From Polynucleobacter sp. AP-Jannik-300A-C4 (GTDB lineage Bacteria; Pseudomonadota; Gammaproteobacteria; Burkholderiales; Burkholderiaceae), in the NCBI RefSeq assembly GCF_018688335.1, contig NZ_CP061316.1, positions 1,302,001-1,366,000 on the forward strand: a stretch of DNA of 64,000 bases, in the 5' to 3' direction. A model generated the notes under the pieces. The model was not told the origin of the DNA. It did not search any database and saw only the letters and a program-made list of their open reading frames with translations. Position numbers and translations under genes: made by a program. Positions 44,412-54,596 of the stretch are shown here, piece after piece. Within the stretch, counting starts at the first letter, position 1. The number at the start of each line of letters is the position of its first letter.

Positions 44412-44981
44412 TTAACTTTGCTGAGCCAGGTTAAAAACAGAATTTACGAGAGGTCGCTTCGGAGCGGCTTCTTTTACTGCTGCAACTGCTGGCGCTGGTT
44501 TTTCAGCCTTGGCACTTTCAGTCTTGATTTTCTTGGGGCGCAAATCGTGCAATACGATTCCACGTCCAGATTGCTGCTGCACTAAATCACGTAAAGAGAC
44601 GGAGCTGAGGTACTCCACCATCTTGGCATTGAGGTTAGACCATAGATCATGAGTCATGCAACGGCCATGGCTTTCTTCATCACTATGGCAATTCCCTTTG
44701 CCGCCACATTGGGTTGCGTCTAAGGGCTCATCCACGGCAACAATGATGTCTGCCACACTAATTTCTTCAGACTTGCGGGCCAGGGTGTAACCACCGCCAG
44801 GACCACGAGTGCTATCAACAATATTGAAACGGCGTAATTTGCCGAACAATTGCTCTAGGTAAGACAGGGAAATCTTCTGCCTTTGGCTAATTCCAGCCAA
44901 AGTTACAGGCCCGTGCGTCTCGCGCAGGGCTAAGTCAATCATTGCGGTTACTGCAAAACGGCCTTTGGTTGTAAGTCTCAT
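44412..44981 (-). CDS. iscR: Fe-S sensing regulator IscR
   Basis: The 189-residue Rrf2-family regulator has a winged helix at the N-terminus (RLTTKGRFAVTAMIDLA) and 2Fe-2S ligands C92, C98, C108 and H111 in CGGKGNC and GRCMTH; the second-to-third cysteine gap is longer than in Escherichia coli. A Lys/Ala/Pro-rich tail follows. It represses the isc operon when clusters are sufficient. It is first in the operon, and a type 1 IscR site lies about 50 bases upstream. Confidence 0.95.
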   Translation of the reverse strand: MRLTTKGRFAVTAMIDLALRETHGPVTLAGISQRQKISLSYLEQLFGKLRRFNIVDSTRGPGGGYTLARKSEEISVADIIVAVDEPLDATQCGGKGNCHSDEESHGRCMTHDLWSNLNAKMVEYLSSVSLRDLVQQQSGRGIVLHDLRPKKIKTESAKAEKPAPAVAAVKEAAPKRPLVNSVFNLAQQS

Positions 44982-45031
44982 ATGTCACCTTGGTAATGGA
45001 TTGTTATGGACAGCTAACAGTCGGGCGGGTA

Positions 45032-45056
45032 ATACCCGACCATTCCACTCAACTTT
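45032..45056 (-). promoter_or_regulatory. IscR type 1 operator upstream of iscR
   Basis: Compared with the Escherichia coli type 1 consensus, I count 21 of 25 positions matching, with the half-sites TTGAGT and GTCGGGTAT well kept. It lies about 50 bases upstream of the iscR start, in the expected place for autorepression by the 2Fe-2S form. Confidence 0.7.
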
Positions 45057-45084
45057 ACCATATACCCCACTAATCTGCTCAGGA

Positions 45085-47238
45085 TTAAACAGCATCCCTA
45101 GATCGAGCCCCAAAGGCCATCTCCTTAACCTTGGTAAGGCGATCACGGGTGGCTGCCGCCTTTTCAAACTCCAGATTTTTAGCTTCAGAGTTCATTTGCT
45201 TCTCTAAACGCTTGATTTCGCCCGCTAGGTCCTTCTCGCTCATATCCTCATAGCGAGCACGCTCCTGCTCTACCTGCATCTCAGAGCGCTTCTCTTGGAC
45301 GTCATAAACGCCATCAATAATGTCTTTAATACGCTTTTGGACACCCCGTGGTTCAATCCCATTCGCCTTATTGAAGGCAATTTGCTTGGTTCGGCGACGC
45401 TCAGTCTCCCCCATGGCCCGCTTCATAGAATCGGTGATCCTGTCGGCGTACAGAATGGCCTTGCCTTTAATATTTCGGGCTGCCCTACCAATCGTCTGAA
45501 TTAAGCTGCGTTCAGAACGCAAGAAGCCCTCTTTATCCGCATCCAAAATTGCAACGAGTGAGACTTCGGGAATATCCAAGCCCTCGCGCAACAAATTAAT
45601 ACCCACTAAAACATCGAACACGCCTAAGCGTAAGTCGCGCAGAATTTCTACGCGCTCTACAGTGTCAATATCCGAATGGACATAACGTACTTTTACACCG
45701 TTATCCGACAAGTAATCTGTCAGCTGTTCAGCCATTCGTTTTGTTAGAACGGTTACCAAGACGCGCTCATGCACTTTGACACGCTCATGAATCTGATTGA
45801 GCAAATCATCCACTTGAGTACTTGCTGGCAACACTTCAATTTCTGGATCAACTAGTCCTGTTGGTCTAGCCACTTGCTCCACCACTTGTCCGGTGTGCGT
45901 ATTTTCATAGTCAGCGGGTGTTGCAGAAACAAACACCGTTTGACGCATCTTCGTTTCGAACTCCGTGAACTTCAGTGGTCGGTTATCCATTGCCGAAGGT
46001 AAACGGAAACCAAACTCCACCAAAGTGTGTTTGCGAGACTTGTCGCCGTTATACATCGCGTTCAGCTGTCCGATGAGAACATGGCTCTCATCCAAGAACA
46101 TCAAGGCATCATTTGGAAGGTAGTCAACCAAGGTGGGCGGCGCCTCGCCAGGCATAGCCCCTGAGAGATGGCGGGAGTAGTTCTCAATGCCTTTGCAGAA
46201 ACCCAATTCATTGAGCATCTCTAAATCAAAGCGCGTACGCTGCTCTAAACGTTGTGCCTCAACCAACTTTCCATCTTTAACAAACTCATCCAAGCGAATA
46301 CGCAACTCAGTCTTAATCGTTTCAATCGCCTTAAGCACCGTGTCACGCGGAGTAACGTAATGCGAACTTGGATAAACAGTAAATCGCGGAATCTTCTGAC
46401 GAATTTTTCCAGTGAGCGGATCAAAAAATTGCAAACTCTCAATGACATCATCAAAGAGCTCAACACGCACTGCCAATTCATTATGCTCAGCCGGGAATAT
46501 ATCAATCGTATCCCCTCGCACTCGAAAAACACCACGCTTGAAATCGGTTTCATTGCGGTCGTACTGCATCGCAATTAAACGCATCAAAATATCGCGCTGA
46601 CTCATCTTGTCACCGGGACGCAATGTCATCACCATACTGTGATAGTCACCCGGATTACCAATGCCGTAAATTGCCGAGACGGTTGCTACGATGATGACGT
46701 CACGTCGCTCTAACAAACTCTTAGTAGCAGATAGTCGCATTTGCTCGATGTGCTCATTAATTGACGAATCTTTTTCAATAAATAAATCGCGCGTCGGGAC
46801 ATAAGCCTCTGGCTGGTAGTAGTCGTAATAACTCACGAAGTACTCCACCGCATTTTTTGGGAAAAACTCCCGAAATTCACTGTAAAGCTGGGCAGCCAAG
46901 GTCTTATTAGGGGCAAAGATAATGGCGGGACGCCCTGTTCTGGCAATTACATTAGCCATGGTGAAGGTTTTGCCTGAACCAGTAACCCCCAAAAGGGTTT
47001 GGAAGGTCAATCCATCCTCAATTCCAGCTACCAAAGCATCGATTGCGGCCGGCTGGTCCCCGGCTGGTGGAAATGGCTGATAGAGCTGAAAAGGCGAATC
47101 TGGGAAGGAAACGAACTTATCTGGATCCAGGTCGTGACCCACCTCGCCCAAAGGATCAGCTACAGGGCTTTTCTTGCTTTCAACAACTTTGGAATTTGAG
47201 GAACTTTTAGGCAACTTAGGGGGCATCTCAGCTATCAT
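45085..47238 (-). CDS. uvrB: Excinuclease ABC subunit B
   Basis: The product is about 717 residues from ATG 47238 (AGGTGAA just upstream); starts at 47277 or 47226 are alternatives. It has Walker [10 protein letters not shown], the beta-hairpin [18 protein letters not shown], helicase motif [31 protein letters not shown] and the C-terminal UVR domain ([22 protein letters not shown]). It verifies damage in nucleotide excision repair. The N-terminus carries a 40-residue extension rich in Ser, Lys and Pro. No CTGT-N8-ACAG LexA box is seen upstream. Confidence 0.95.
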   Translation of the reverse strand: MIAEMPPKLPKSSSNSKVVESKKSPVADPLGEVGHDLDPDKFVSFPDSPFQLYQPFPPAGDQPAAIDALVAGIEDGLTFQTLLGVTGSGKTFTMANVIARTGRPAIIFAPNKTLAAQLYSEFREFFPKNAVEYFVSYYDYYQPEAYVPTRDLFIEKDSSINEHIEQMRLSATKSLLERRDVIIVATVSAIYGIGNPGDYHSMVMTLRPGDKMSQRDILMRLIAMQYDRNETDFKRGVFRVRGDTIDIFPAEHNELAVRVELFDDVIESLQFFDPLTGKIRQKIPRFTVYPSSHYVTPRDTVLKAIETIKTELRIRLDEFVKDGKLVEAQRLEQRTRFDLEMLNELGFCKGIENYSRHLSGAMPGEAPPTLVDYLPNDALMFLDESHVLIGQLNAMYNGDKSRKHTLVEFGFRLPSAMDNRPLKFTEFETKMRQTVFVSATPADYENTHTGQVVEQVARPTGLVDPEIEVLPASTQVDDLLNQIHERVKVHERVLVTVLTKRMAEQLTDYLSDNGVKVRYVHSDIDTVERVEILRDLRLGVFDVLVGINLLREGLDIPEVSLVAILDADKEGFLRSERSLIQTIGRAARNIKGKAILYADRITDSMKRAMGETERRRTKQIAFNKANGIEPRGVQKRIKDIIDGVYDVQEKRSEMQVEQERARYEDMSEKDLAGEIKRLEKQMNSEAKNLEFEKAAATRDRLTKVKEMAFGARSRDAV

Positions 47239-47421
47239 TTCACCTGTGACTTTTAGTTCACAGCGAATTTTGTACAAACATTGATTTTGCCGTTTTTATT
47301 TGGAAATAGTTGAATCTAGCCTCAAAAACAGCCATTTAAAGTAAATTTAACTGAATTTAACGTCAATTAAGCCTCAAATACCTCTTTTAACCTACATTAC
47401 TACCCCATTTTTGACCCTCAA

Positions 47422-48621
47422 ATGAACCTTTTCACTTCAGTCCAGCTTGCCCCTAAAGATCCTATTTTTGGCCTCACAGAAGCCTACGTCGCCGATCAAC
47501 GCGCTGACAAGGTCAATCTAGGCGTTGGTGTGTATTACACCGATGAAGGCAAGGTGCCACTTTTAAAAGCCGTCATTCAGGCTGAGGAAGCAATTGTTGC
47601 GAAGCATTCCCCACGTAGCTACATTCCAATCGAAGGCCCAAATCCATACAACAGTGCAGTTCAAAACCTATTGTTTGGCGCCGACTCTTCGCTCATCAAA
47701 GATGGTCGCGTTGTAACAGCGGAATGTCTTGGTGGCACTGGCGCATTGCGCGTTGGTGCGGACTTTATCAAGCGCCTCAATTTGAATGCGCCTTGCGCAA
47801 TTAGCAACCCCACTTGGGAAAACCACCGCGGTATTTTTGAATCTGCAGGATTTGAAGTACTTGAGTACACCTATTTCGACGGTAAAACTCGTGGTGTTGA
47901 TTTTGATGGCATGGTGAAATCTCTAGAGTCTTTTCCGAAGTTCACCACTGTCTTATTGCACGCTTGCTGCCACAACCCAACTGGCGCTGATATTACTGAA
48001 GCGCAATGGCGTCAAGTTATTGATATTTGCAAAGCAAAGCAACTTATTCCATTTTTAGATATGGCTTACCAAGGCTTTGCTGCCGGTATTGAGCAAGACG
48101 GCATTGCGGTGCGCTTGTTCGCTGAATCCGGTATGTCTTTCTTTGTATCTAGCTCCTTCTCCAAATCATTTTCACTCTATGGTGAGCGTGTTGGTGCCCT
48201 ATCGATCGTGACTCAAAGCAAAGATGAATCCACTCGCGTACTGTCGCAACTAAAGCGCGTAATTCGTACCAACTACTCCAATCCACCTACACATGGCGCT
48301 GCGATTGCAGCTGCAGTTCTCAATTCACCAGAACTCAGAAAGCTTTGGGAAGATGAATTAGCTGAGATGCGTGATCGCATTAAAGCAATGCGTCAGGGGC
48401 TGGTACAAAAATTGGCTGCTGCTGGCGTTAAGCAGGACTTTGCTTTTATTGAAGCTCAGCGCGGCATGTTCTCTTACTCAGGATTAACTGCTGAGCAAGT
48501 AGATCGTTTACAAAAGGAAGATGGCATTTATGCCCTCTCCACCGGTCGTATTTGTGTGGCTGCCCTCAATACTAAAAATATTGATAAGGTAGCTAAAGCA
48601 ATCGCCCGCGTATTGGCGTAA
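47422..48621 (+). CDS. Aromatic amino acid/aspartate aminotransferase
   Basis: The 399-residue class I aminotransferase has LGVGVYYTDEGKVPLL, HACCHNPTGAD (PLP-anchoring Asn), and the Schiff-base lysine in SSSFSKSFSLYGERVGAL. The length and motifs match AspC/TyrB, and substrate preference cannot be read from sequence. If it accepts cysteate, as aspartate aminotransferases can, it could connect cysteate to 3-sulfopyruvate and the sulfolactate genes in this window; that link is inference. It is divergent from uvrB. Confidence 0.92.
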   Translation: MNLFTSVQLAPKDPIFGLTEAYVADQRADKVNLGVGVYYTDEGKVPLLKAVIQAEEAIVAKHSPRSYIPIEGPNPYNSAVQNLLFGADSSLIKDGRVVTAECLGGTGALRVGADFIKRLNLNAPCAISNPTWENHRGIFESAGFEVLEYTYFDGKTRGVDFDGMVKSLESFPKFTTVLLHACCHNPTGADITEAQWRQVIDICKAKQLIPFLDMAYQGFAAGIEQDGIAVRLFAESGMSFFVSSSFSKSFSLYGERVGALSIVTQSKDESTRVLSQLKRVIRTNYSNPPTHGAAIAAAVLNSPELRKLWEDELAEMRDRIKAMRQGLVQKLAAAGVKQDFAFIEAQRGMFSYSGLTAEQVDRLQKEDGIYALSTGRICVAALNTKNIDKVAKAIARVLA

Positions 48622-48663
48622 CAACGCGTAATAAGCGGTTACACTGAATTATCAGGAGGCAAC

Positions 48664-49962
48664 ATGCTATATCAGTTACATGAATTTCAAAAAGCTTTAC
48701 TTCAACCAGTAAGCTCATGGGCTCGAGCAGCATCTGAAGCATTTATTAATGCTTCTAATCCCGCATCCAAAGTTCCTGGCTCAGATCGCTTAGCCGCTAG
48801 CTATGAACTGCTTCATCGTCTGGGTAAAGACTATAAAAAACCTGAGTTTGGCATTCGCTCTGTGCAAGCACATGGTCGAGAAGTTGCGATTCATGAGAGA
48901 ACCATTGTTGCCAAACCATTTTGCAACCTAATTCGCTTTAAGCGCTTTTCAGACGATCTTGATGTCATCAAAAAACTCAAGGGCGATCCTGTTGTATTAG
49001 TGGTTGCCCCTCTATCTGGACATCACTCCACACTATTGCGCGACACCGTACGCACTCTCTTGCAAGACCACAAGGTATACATTACCGACTGGATTGATGC
49101 TCGCATTGTTCCTGCAAATGCTGGTGATTTTGGTCTAGATGATTACGTTCACTATGTACAAGATTTCATCCGTGCAATTGGCGCTGAGAATTTGCATGTA
49201 ATCTCAGTTTGCCAACCAACAGTTCCAACATTAGGCGCAATCTCTTTAATGGCCTCTGCTGGTGAAAAGACCCCCGCCTCTATGATCATGATGGGCGGTC
49301 CAATTGATGCACGCAAGTCACCGACTGCCGTCAATAACTTAGCTGACCAAAAGTCCTATGACTGGTTTGAAAGTCATGTAATTTACAAAGTACCACCAAG
49401 CTACCCAGGCGCTGGTCGCAAGGTGTACCCAGGCTTCTTGCAGCACACCGGCTTTATTGCCATGAATCCTCAGAATCACTTGCAGTCACATTGGGACTAT
49501 TTCCAAAACTTAGTGCGTGGCGATGAGCAAGATGCAGAAGCTCATATCCGTTTCTATGATGAGTACAACGCGGTCCTTGATATGGACGCGAAGTTCTACT
49601 TGGACACCATTAAAACTGTGTTCCAAGACTACTCATTACCAAATGGTACTTGGGAAGTTGCTGGCGATCTAGTAAAGCCACAAGATATTAAGAAAACCGC
49701 CCTCCTCACTGTTGAAGGTGAATTGGATGACATCTCTGGTAGCGGACAAACCCGTTCAGCACACGCCTTGTGCGCCGGGATTTCGAAGGCTGATAAAGAC
49801 CATTATGAAGTTGTGGGCGCTGGCCACTACGGCATCTTCTCTGGCCGTCGTTGGCGCGAGAAAGTGTATCCAAAGATTAAGTCGTTTATTCGTGAGCACC
49901 AAGGTGTTCAGAAGAAAACAAAAGCTAGACCCCCAAAACTGGGTACTAAGAAAGCTGCATAA
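48664..49962 (+). CDS. phaZ: Intracellular polyhydroxyalkanoate depolymerase
   Basis: The 432-residue alpha/beta hydrolase is of the intracellular PhaZ type. The nucleophile is Cys183 in SVCQPTVP, the same position and residue as in Ralstonia PhaZa1, where Cys replaces Ser. The catalytic Asp/His are probably in VEGELDDISGSGQT and GAGHYGIFSGRRWRE. It mobilises stored PHB. CAGGAGG lies 6 bases upstream of the ATG. The C-terminal tail is rich in Lys and Ala. Confidence 0.92.
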   Translation: MLYQLHEFQKALLQPVSSWARAASEAFINASNPASKVPGSDRLAASYELLHRLGKDYKKPEFGIRSVQAHGREVAIHERTIVAKPFCNLIRFKRFSDDLDVIKKLKGDPVVLVVAPLSGHHSTLLRDTVRTLLQDHKVYITDWIDARIVPANAGDFGLDDYVHYVQDFIRAIGAENLHVISVCQPTVPTLGAISLMASAGEKTPASMIMMGGPIDARKSPTAVNNLADQKSYDWFESHVIYKVPPSYPGAGRKVYPGFLQHTGFIAMNPQNHLQSHWDYFQNLVRGDEQDAEAHIRFYDEYNAVLDMDAKFYLDTIKTVFQDYSLPNGTWEVAGDLVKPQDIKKTALLTVEGELDDISGSGQTRSAHALCAGISKADKDHYEVVGAGHYGIFSGRRWREKVYPKIKSFIREHQGVQKKTKARPPKLGTKKAA

Positions 49963-49969
49963 ATCAGCG

Positions 49970-49989
49970 GCGCGACTTTCGGGTCGCGC
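49970..49989 (+). terminator. GC-rich hairpin after phaZ
   Basis: GCGCGAC and GTCGCGC form a 7-base stem with a 6-base loop 7 bases after the phaZ stop; the following TTCTAGTTTTA is only a weak T tract, so termination may be partial. Confidence 0.6.
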
Positions 49990-50016
49990 TTCTAGTTTTA
50001 GGGCTCGTAACTTGCA

Positions 50017-50709
50017 ATGAACATCAAGCAGACGAAAGAACTTGCCGATCGTCTCGAGGATATCCTTCCTCAAACCCAATGTACTAAATGCAGCTACCCA
50101 GACTGTAGAGCTTACGCAGAAGCGATGGCGACAGGTGAGGCTCTACCTAATCGTTGCCCACCTGGAGGCGTAGAGGGCATCCAGAGGCTTAGCGCCATCC
50201 TGAAACCTATCTTTCCTCAGGACGCATTTGATCTTCACCCCAGAATCGATCCTGAATGTGGCATCGAGCGCCCTAGACCGGTTGCTTTTATTGACCCTAA
50301 GACTTGTATCGGCTGCACCTTGTGTATTCAAGCATGTCCTGTGGATGCCATTGTTGGCGCCTCTAAGCAAATGCATGTAGTCTTAAGTGAATGGTGTACT
50401 GGTTGTGATCTCTGCATACCACCCTGCCCTGTAGATTGCATCACCATGATTGATGTTAGTGGCGAGAAAACTGGCTGGGATGCTTGGTCACCAGAATTAG
50501 CAGGGCTTGCACGAGCGCGATATGAAGCGCGCGATCTACGATTGGATCGCGAGCAACGCGACAATGATGAACGGCTAGCAAAGAAAGCGGCTGCGAAATT
50601 GCAAGCAGTCAATGCAGAAAGTCCGGACTCAGAAGAGGCACTTAAAGAGCAAGAGAGAAAGCGTGCCATCATTGCCGCAGCCATTGCGAGAGCACAGCAA
50701 AAAAAATGA
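50017..50709 (+). CDS. rsxB: RsxB/RnfB-like ferredoxin, soluble and without an Rnf cluster
   Basis: The 230-residue protein has an N-terminal Fes cluster domain (CTKCSYPDCRAYAEAMATG, then LPNRCPPGG) and two 4Fe-4S motifs, CIGCTLCIQACPVDAI and CTGCDLCIPPCPVDCI. The tail is a charged coiled helix rich in Lys, Glu and Ala. The usual N-terminal membrane helix of RnfB is absent and no rnfA, C, D, E or G gene is nearby. It overlaps nth by 4 bases, so it may serve cluster loading or electron transfer for nth; that is inference. Confidence 0.85.
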   Translation: MNIKQTKELADRLEDILPQTQCTKCSYPDCRAYAEAMATGEALPNRCPPGGVEGIQRLSAILKPIFPQDAFDLHPRIDPECGIERPRPVAFIDPKTCIGCTLCIQACPVDAIVGASKQMHVVLSEWCTGCDLCIPPCPVDCITMIDVSGEKTGWDAWSPELAGLARARYEARDLRLDREQRDNDERLAKKAAAKLQAVNAESPDSEEALKEQERKRAIIAAAIARAQQKK

Positions 50710-51365
50710 TGAATCTTGAAAAGCGCCAGGCCTTCTTTGAATTACTCAGAGAGAATAATCCCCATCCTGAAACTGAACTGGAATACAGCTCCCCGTTTGA
50801 ATTACTCATCGCGGTTTTGCTCTCAGCACAGGCAACCGATATTTCAGTAAATAAAGGTACTCGCCAGCTGTTTAAGATTGCCAATACACCTCAAGCACTT
50901 CTTGACCTGGGCGAAGAAGGTGTTAAGCCCTTCATTCAACATATCGGATTGTTTAACTCTAAAGGCAGGCATATTCAAGAGACTTGCCGACTGCTCATAG
51001 ATAAACATGGTGGTGAAGTACCCCAAAATCGTGAGGAGTTAGAAGCGCTTCCAGGTGTCGGTAGAAAAACTGCGAACGTCATTCTCAATACCGCCTTTGG
51101 TCAACCCACTATGGCAGTCGATACTCATATCTTTAGAGTATCCAATCGGACAGGATTGGCGCCCGGTAAAGATGTTGTGAAGGTTGAAGAACAGTTACTG
51201 AAGCGTGTGCCAAAGGAGTTTTTGATGGATGCTCACCATTGGCTTATTCTGCATGGTAGGTATACCTGCAAGGCGCGCAACCCAGATTGCGCGCAATGTA
51301 TTGTTGAACCACTCTGCGGCTTCAAACAAAAAACTGGGAAAGGAAAAGTTCGTGGCAATATTTAA
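50706..51365 (+). CDS. nth: Endonuclease III
   Basis: The 219-residue DNA glycosylase/AP lyase has the helix-hairpin-helix ALPGVGRKTANVIL with the catalytic Lys, the catalytic Asp in AVDTHIFRVSNR, and the 4Fe-4S cysteines C-X6-C-X2-C-X5-C in CKARNPDCAQC to PLCGF. It removes oxidised pyrimidines. The ATG overlaps the rsxB stop. It overlaps the following DUF1841 gene by 14 bases. Confidence 0.95.
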   Translation: MMNLEKRQAFFELLRENNPHPETELEYSSPFELLIAVLLSAQATDISVNKGTRQLFKIANTPQALLDLGEEGVKPFIQHIGLFNSKGRHIQETCRLLIDKHGGEVPQNREELEALPGVGRKTANVILNTAFGQPTMAVDTHIFRVSNRTGLAPGKDVVKVEEQLLKRVPKEFLMDAHHWLILHGRYTCKARNPDCAQCIVEPLCGFKQKTGKGKVRGNI

Positions 51366-51783
51366 CCCCACTCGTGAAGAAGTGCGTCGTTTTTTTTGTG
51401 ACACTTGGAAAAAGAAAACCGAGGATCAAATCCTGACGCCAATGGAAATGATTGCTAGCGACTGGATGGTAGAACACCCGGAATATCATGCAGTGTTGGC
51501 GGACCCAGAAGGTGCGGTTGCGCAAGACTACACACCAGAGCGCGGTGAGACCAACCCCTTCTTGCATCTTTCAATGCACCTGTCGATTAGCGAGCAAATA
51601 TCCATTGATCAACCGCCAGGAATAAAAGAGATTTTCGAAAGCCTGACTAAGAAACTAGGCTCTAAGCATGAGGCTCAGCACGCCATGATGGAATGCCTTG
51701 GTCAGGTAATGTGGGAAGCGCAGAGAGAAGGCCAACCTTTAAGCCCCGAGAAATATTTAGAAGCATTAAAGAAGCTAAATTAG
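51352..51783 (+). CDS. DUF1841 protein, GTG start
   Basis: The 143-residue protein begins at GTG 51352 (MAIFNPTREEVRRFF) with AAAGGAAAA upstream and overlaps the nth end by 14 bases. DUF1841 signatures are ASDWMVEHPEYH and TNPFLHLSMHLSISEQISIDQPPGI, and the end is the helix EAQREGQPLSPEKYLEALKKL. The function is unknown; the coupling to nth is usual for betaproteobacteria. Confidence 0.88.
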   Translation: MAIFNPTREEVRRFFCDTWKKKTEDQILTPMEMIASDWMVEHPEYHAVLADPEGAVAQDYTPERGETNPFLHLSMHLSISEQISIDQPPGIKEIFESLTKKLGSKHEAQHAMMECLGQVMWEAQREGQPLSPEKYLEALKKLN

Positions 51784-51796
51784 CCGGCAAGCCTCA

Positions 51797-52675
51797 TCAA
51801 TGCCGCTTAACGAGCATCCTTTTACTCAGCACTACCGTTGATACCACCAGAAACGCAAAGATCATATTCATCAAGGTTAGTCGATCGCCCAGGATAAGAC
51901 TAGCTGCAATTAGCGTACAAAAAGGTTGGACCAGTTGCACTTGACTCACTCTGGCAATCCCACCAATAGCAAGGCCTCCATACCAAAAGAAAAAACCGAG
52001 ATACATCGGAAATAAGCCGAGATAAAAGAAGCACATCCAAGTAAAAGAGTTGGCACTCCAATAAGTAGCATCAAATGAGAAATACGTTGCCACCAAATTC
52101 ACCGGCAATGAAATAACCAAGGCCCAAGAAATCACTTGCGGCGGACTCATCTTGCGAGATAACTCACCACCCTCCACATAGCCAACACAGGCACAAATAC
52201 CACCAAGCACCAAGAGGACATCAATATAGGTGAAACTCCCGGAGTTTTTAAGAAGTGCATAAACCACAACCAATCCTGCGCCCAATATTGAAACTAGCCA
52301 AAACCCAAGAGATGGTCGCTCTTTAAAACGAATAACGCCAATTACAGTGGTAGCTAAGGGCATCATCCCCAAAATCACTGCACCATGGGCTGATGAGCCC
52401 TCTTCCATTGCGATTGTTGTCAAAATTGGAAATCCAAATATCACCCCCAAGGCGATGACAACTAACTTCACCAGGTCAGACTTAGTGGGAAGCGACGCTT
52501 TTGTATATAAGAGATAAGCCAATGCAAATAGACCAGCTAAGAGAGCTCTTCCAAACGCAATGAAATAGGGATTAAAGCTGACTAGAACAATCTTCGTAAC
52601 AGGCAGAGTGAGGCTAAAAATTAATATGCCAACAAAGCCAATCAGCATTCCCTTGGTTTCTTTATTCACCGTCAC
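51797..52675 (-). CDS. DMT-superfamily (EamA) exporter
   Basis: The 292-residue protein has ten hydrophobic helices in two EamA repeats, with the second repeat near YVEGGELSRKMSPPQVISWALV and GLFPMYLGFFFWYGGLAIGGIARVSQVQLVQPF. Such proteins export metabolites such as amino acids. The substrate cannot be told. It follows the HIT gene on the same strand, 29 bases later. Confidence 0.88.
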   Translation of the reverse strand: MTVNKETKGMLIGFVGILIFSLTLPVTKIVLVSFNPYFIAFGRALLAGLFALAYLLYTKASLPTKSDLVKLVVIALGVIFGFPILTTIAMEEGSSAHGAVILGMMPLATTVIGVIRFKERPSLGFWLVSILGAGLVVVYALLKNSGSFTYIDVLLVLGGICACVGYVEGGELSRKMSPPQVISWALVISLPVNLVATYFSFDATYWSANSFTWMCFFYLGLFPMYLGFFFWYGGLAIGGIARVSQVQLVQPFCTLIAASLILGDRLTLMNMIFAFLVVSTVVLSKRMLVKRH

Positions 52676-52704
52676 CCTTGGGGAAAAATAATGCTAAGCA
52701 GTTT

Positions 52705-53145
52705 TTATGAGAGCGCAGCGATAGCGGCTTTGATTGAAATAGGCAATTGATCGGCAAGCTGTTTTCGCTCTGCGATCTTATTAGTGGGGGTCTCTTGGAT
52801 TCTTTGCGACCAAGCTGACCCCGGAAAGAAAGCATCGTCCTTGAATCTCGGAATGACATGCCAATGTATATGCGGAACCATATTTCCGAGCGCGGCTATA
52901 TTGACCTTATCTGGGCGCATTACATGACGCACCGCCTCCTCCACCGCAAATACTAAGGCCATGAGATGCTCACGCTCACCATAACTCAGGTCAGTCATTT
53001 CTGCGACATGGCGATTCCAGATCACGCGGCAAAAACCCGGCAGGTCGGGATCATTTACAAGGATGATGCGACAGTCATCACCGCGCCAAATCAACTGGCC
53101 TTCTTCTGGCTTGAGTTCGTCTTTACAAAGTACGCAATTAGTCAT
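52705..53145 (-). CDS. HIT-family hydrolase
   Basis: The 146-residue protein has the histidine triad motif HIHWHVIPRF and CVLCKDELKPEEGQ at its start, a CxxC that may hold zinc as in many HIT proteins. Members hydrolyse nucleoside phosphoramidates or dinucleotides. The residues between DDCRIILVNDPDLPGFCRVIWNRH are typical of the betaproteobacterial group. It lies downstream of aceA. Confidence 0.88.
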   Translation of the reverse strand: MTNCVLCKDELKPEEGQLIWRGDDCRIILVNDPDLPGFCRVIWNRHVAEMTDLSYGEREHLMALVFAVEEAVRHVMRPDKVNIAALGNMVPHIHWHVIPRFKDDAFFPGSAWSQRIQETPTNKIAERKQLADQLPISIKAAIAALS

Positions 53146-53156
53146 GTGAAGAATGT

Positions 53157-53204
53157 AAACGAAAACGGCACCTAAGTCACCCTTATGGGGTTAATTAGGT
53201 GCCG
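53157..53204 (-). terminator. Intrinsic terminator after aceA
   Basis: CGGCACCTAA (53166-53175) and TTAGGTGCCG (53195-53204) form a perfect 10-base stem, with an inner ACCC/GGGGT pairing in the loop. On the minus strand it is followed by TTTTCGTTT. Confidence 0.8.
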
Positions 53205-53252
53205 CGGCAGTATTGGTGTACTACTGCTTGCTACATACTACTTAGGGATTTC

Positions 53253-54551
53253 TTAGTGGAACTGCTCTTCTTCTGTAGAACCAGTCAATGCTGTTACTGA
53301 AGACTTACCACCTTGGATCACAGTAGTAACATCATCGAAGTAACCGGTACCGACTTCTTGCTGATGGGATACGAATGTGTAACCACGATCACGAGCAGCG
53401 AATTCTGGCTCTTGTACTTTCTCGATGTAAGCAGTCATACCACGCTGCATGTAGTCTTGCGCCAAGTCGAACATGTTGTACCACATTGAGTGAATACCAG
53501 CCAATGTGATGAACTGATACTTGTAACCCATTGCACCTAATTCGCGTTGGAACTTCGCAATCGTTGCGTCATCCAAGTTCTTCTTCCAGTTGAAAGATGG
53601 TGAGCAGTTGTAAGCCAACATCTTGCCCGGGAACTTCGCGCGAATTGCTTCTGCAAATTTACGAGCAAAGTCCAAATCAGGCGTACCCGTTTCGCACCAA
53701 ACCATATCAGCATAAGCAGCATATGCCAAACCACGGGAGATCGCTTGATCCAAGCCCTTACGTGTTTTGTAGAAACCTTCAGCTGTACGCTCGCCTGTCA
53801 AGAATGGCTTGTCATTTGCATCGTAATCAGATGTCAACAAATCAGCAGCTTCAGCATCAGTACGAGCCAAGATAATTGTTGGAACACCCATTACGTCAGC
53901 TGCTAAACGTGCAGAAATCAATTTCTGAACAGATTCAGTAGTAGGCAACAATACTTTTCCACCTAAGTGACCGCACTTCTTAACAGAAGAGAGTTGATCT
54001 TCGAAGTGAACGCCAGCCGCGCCCTGCTTAATCAATGCCTTGCTTAATTCAAATGCGTTTAATACGCCACCAAAACCAGCTTCTGCATCGGCAACGATCG
54101 GAGCGAAATACTCGATATAACCAGCATCGCCTTTATTGATGCCTTTAGCGGTTTGAATTTCATCAGCACGTTGGAATGAGTTATTAATACGCTCAACCAT
54201 CTTTGGAACTGAGTCAACTGGATACAAAGATTGATCTGGGTACATCGCTGCATATGAGTTACCGTCAGCGGCAACTTGCCAACCTGACAAGTAAATAGCT
54301 TGAACGCCAGCTTTAACTTGTTGCATTGCCTGACCACCTGTCAATGCGCCTAAACAGTTAACGTAAGCTTCGTTATTGACCAACTCCCAGAGACGCTCTG
54401 CGCCATGCTTAGCCAATGTGTGCTCAATCTTCAATGAGCCACGAAGACGTACAACGTCCTCAGCTGTGTATCCACGAGTAATACCCTTCCAGCGTGGATT
54501 GGTATCCCAGTCTTTTTGTAGTGCTGCGATTTCTGCTTTGCGATCTGCCAT
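53253..54551 (-). CDS. aceA: Isocitrate lyase
   Basis: The 432-residue enzyme of the glyoxylate shunt has the catalytic signature [14 protein letters not shown], the [21 protein letters not shown] region with substrate contacts and [14 protein letters not shown]. It splits isocitrate into glyoxylate and succinate and allows growth on acetate or fatty acids, consistent with the PHB-degrading gene nearby. The promoter region contains tandem TCTTA-type repeats. The length is of the 430-residue class I type. Confidence 0.96.
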   Translation of the reverse strand: MADRKAEIAALQKDWDTNPRWKGITRGYTAEDVVRLRGSLKIEHTLAKHGAERLWELVNNEAYVNCLGALTGGQAMQQVKAGVQAIYLSGWQVAADGNSYAAMYPDQSLYPVDSVPKMVERINNSFQRADEIQTAKGINKGDAGYIEYFAPIVADAEAGFGGVLNAFELSKALIKQGAAGVHFEDQLSSVKKCGHLGGKVLLPTTESVQKLISARLAADVMGVPTIILARTDAEAADLLTSDYDANDKPFLTGERTAEGFYKTRKGLDQAISRGLAYAAYADMVWCETGTPDLDFARKFAEAIRAKFPGKMLAYNCSPSFNWKKNLDDATIAKFQRELGAMGYKYQFITLAGIHSMWYNMFDLAQDYMQRGMTAYIEKVQEPEFAARDRGYTFVSHQQEVGTGYFDDVTTVIQGGKSSVTALTGSTEEEQFH

Positions 54552-54596
54552 GTTTTTCTCCCTAAGTTAACAAGTACATCAAATATTTGGACATTT

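Noticed and set aside
47240-47265. CTGT and ACAG at the 5' end of uvrB considered as a LexA box
   Set aside because: The spacing is 12 bases instead of 8, so it does not fit the betaproteobacterial LexA site CTGT-N8-ACAG.
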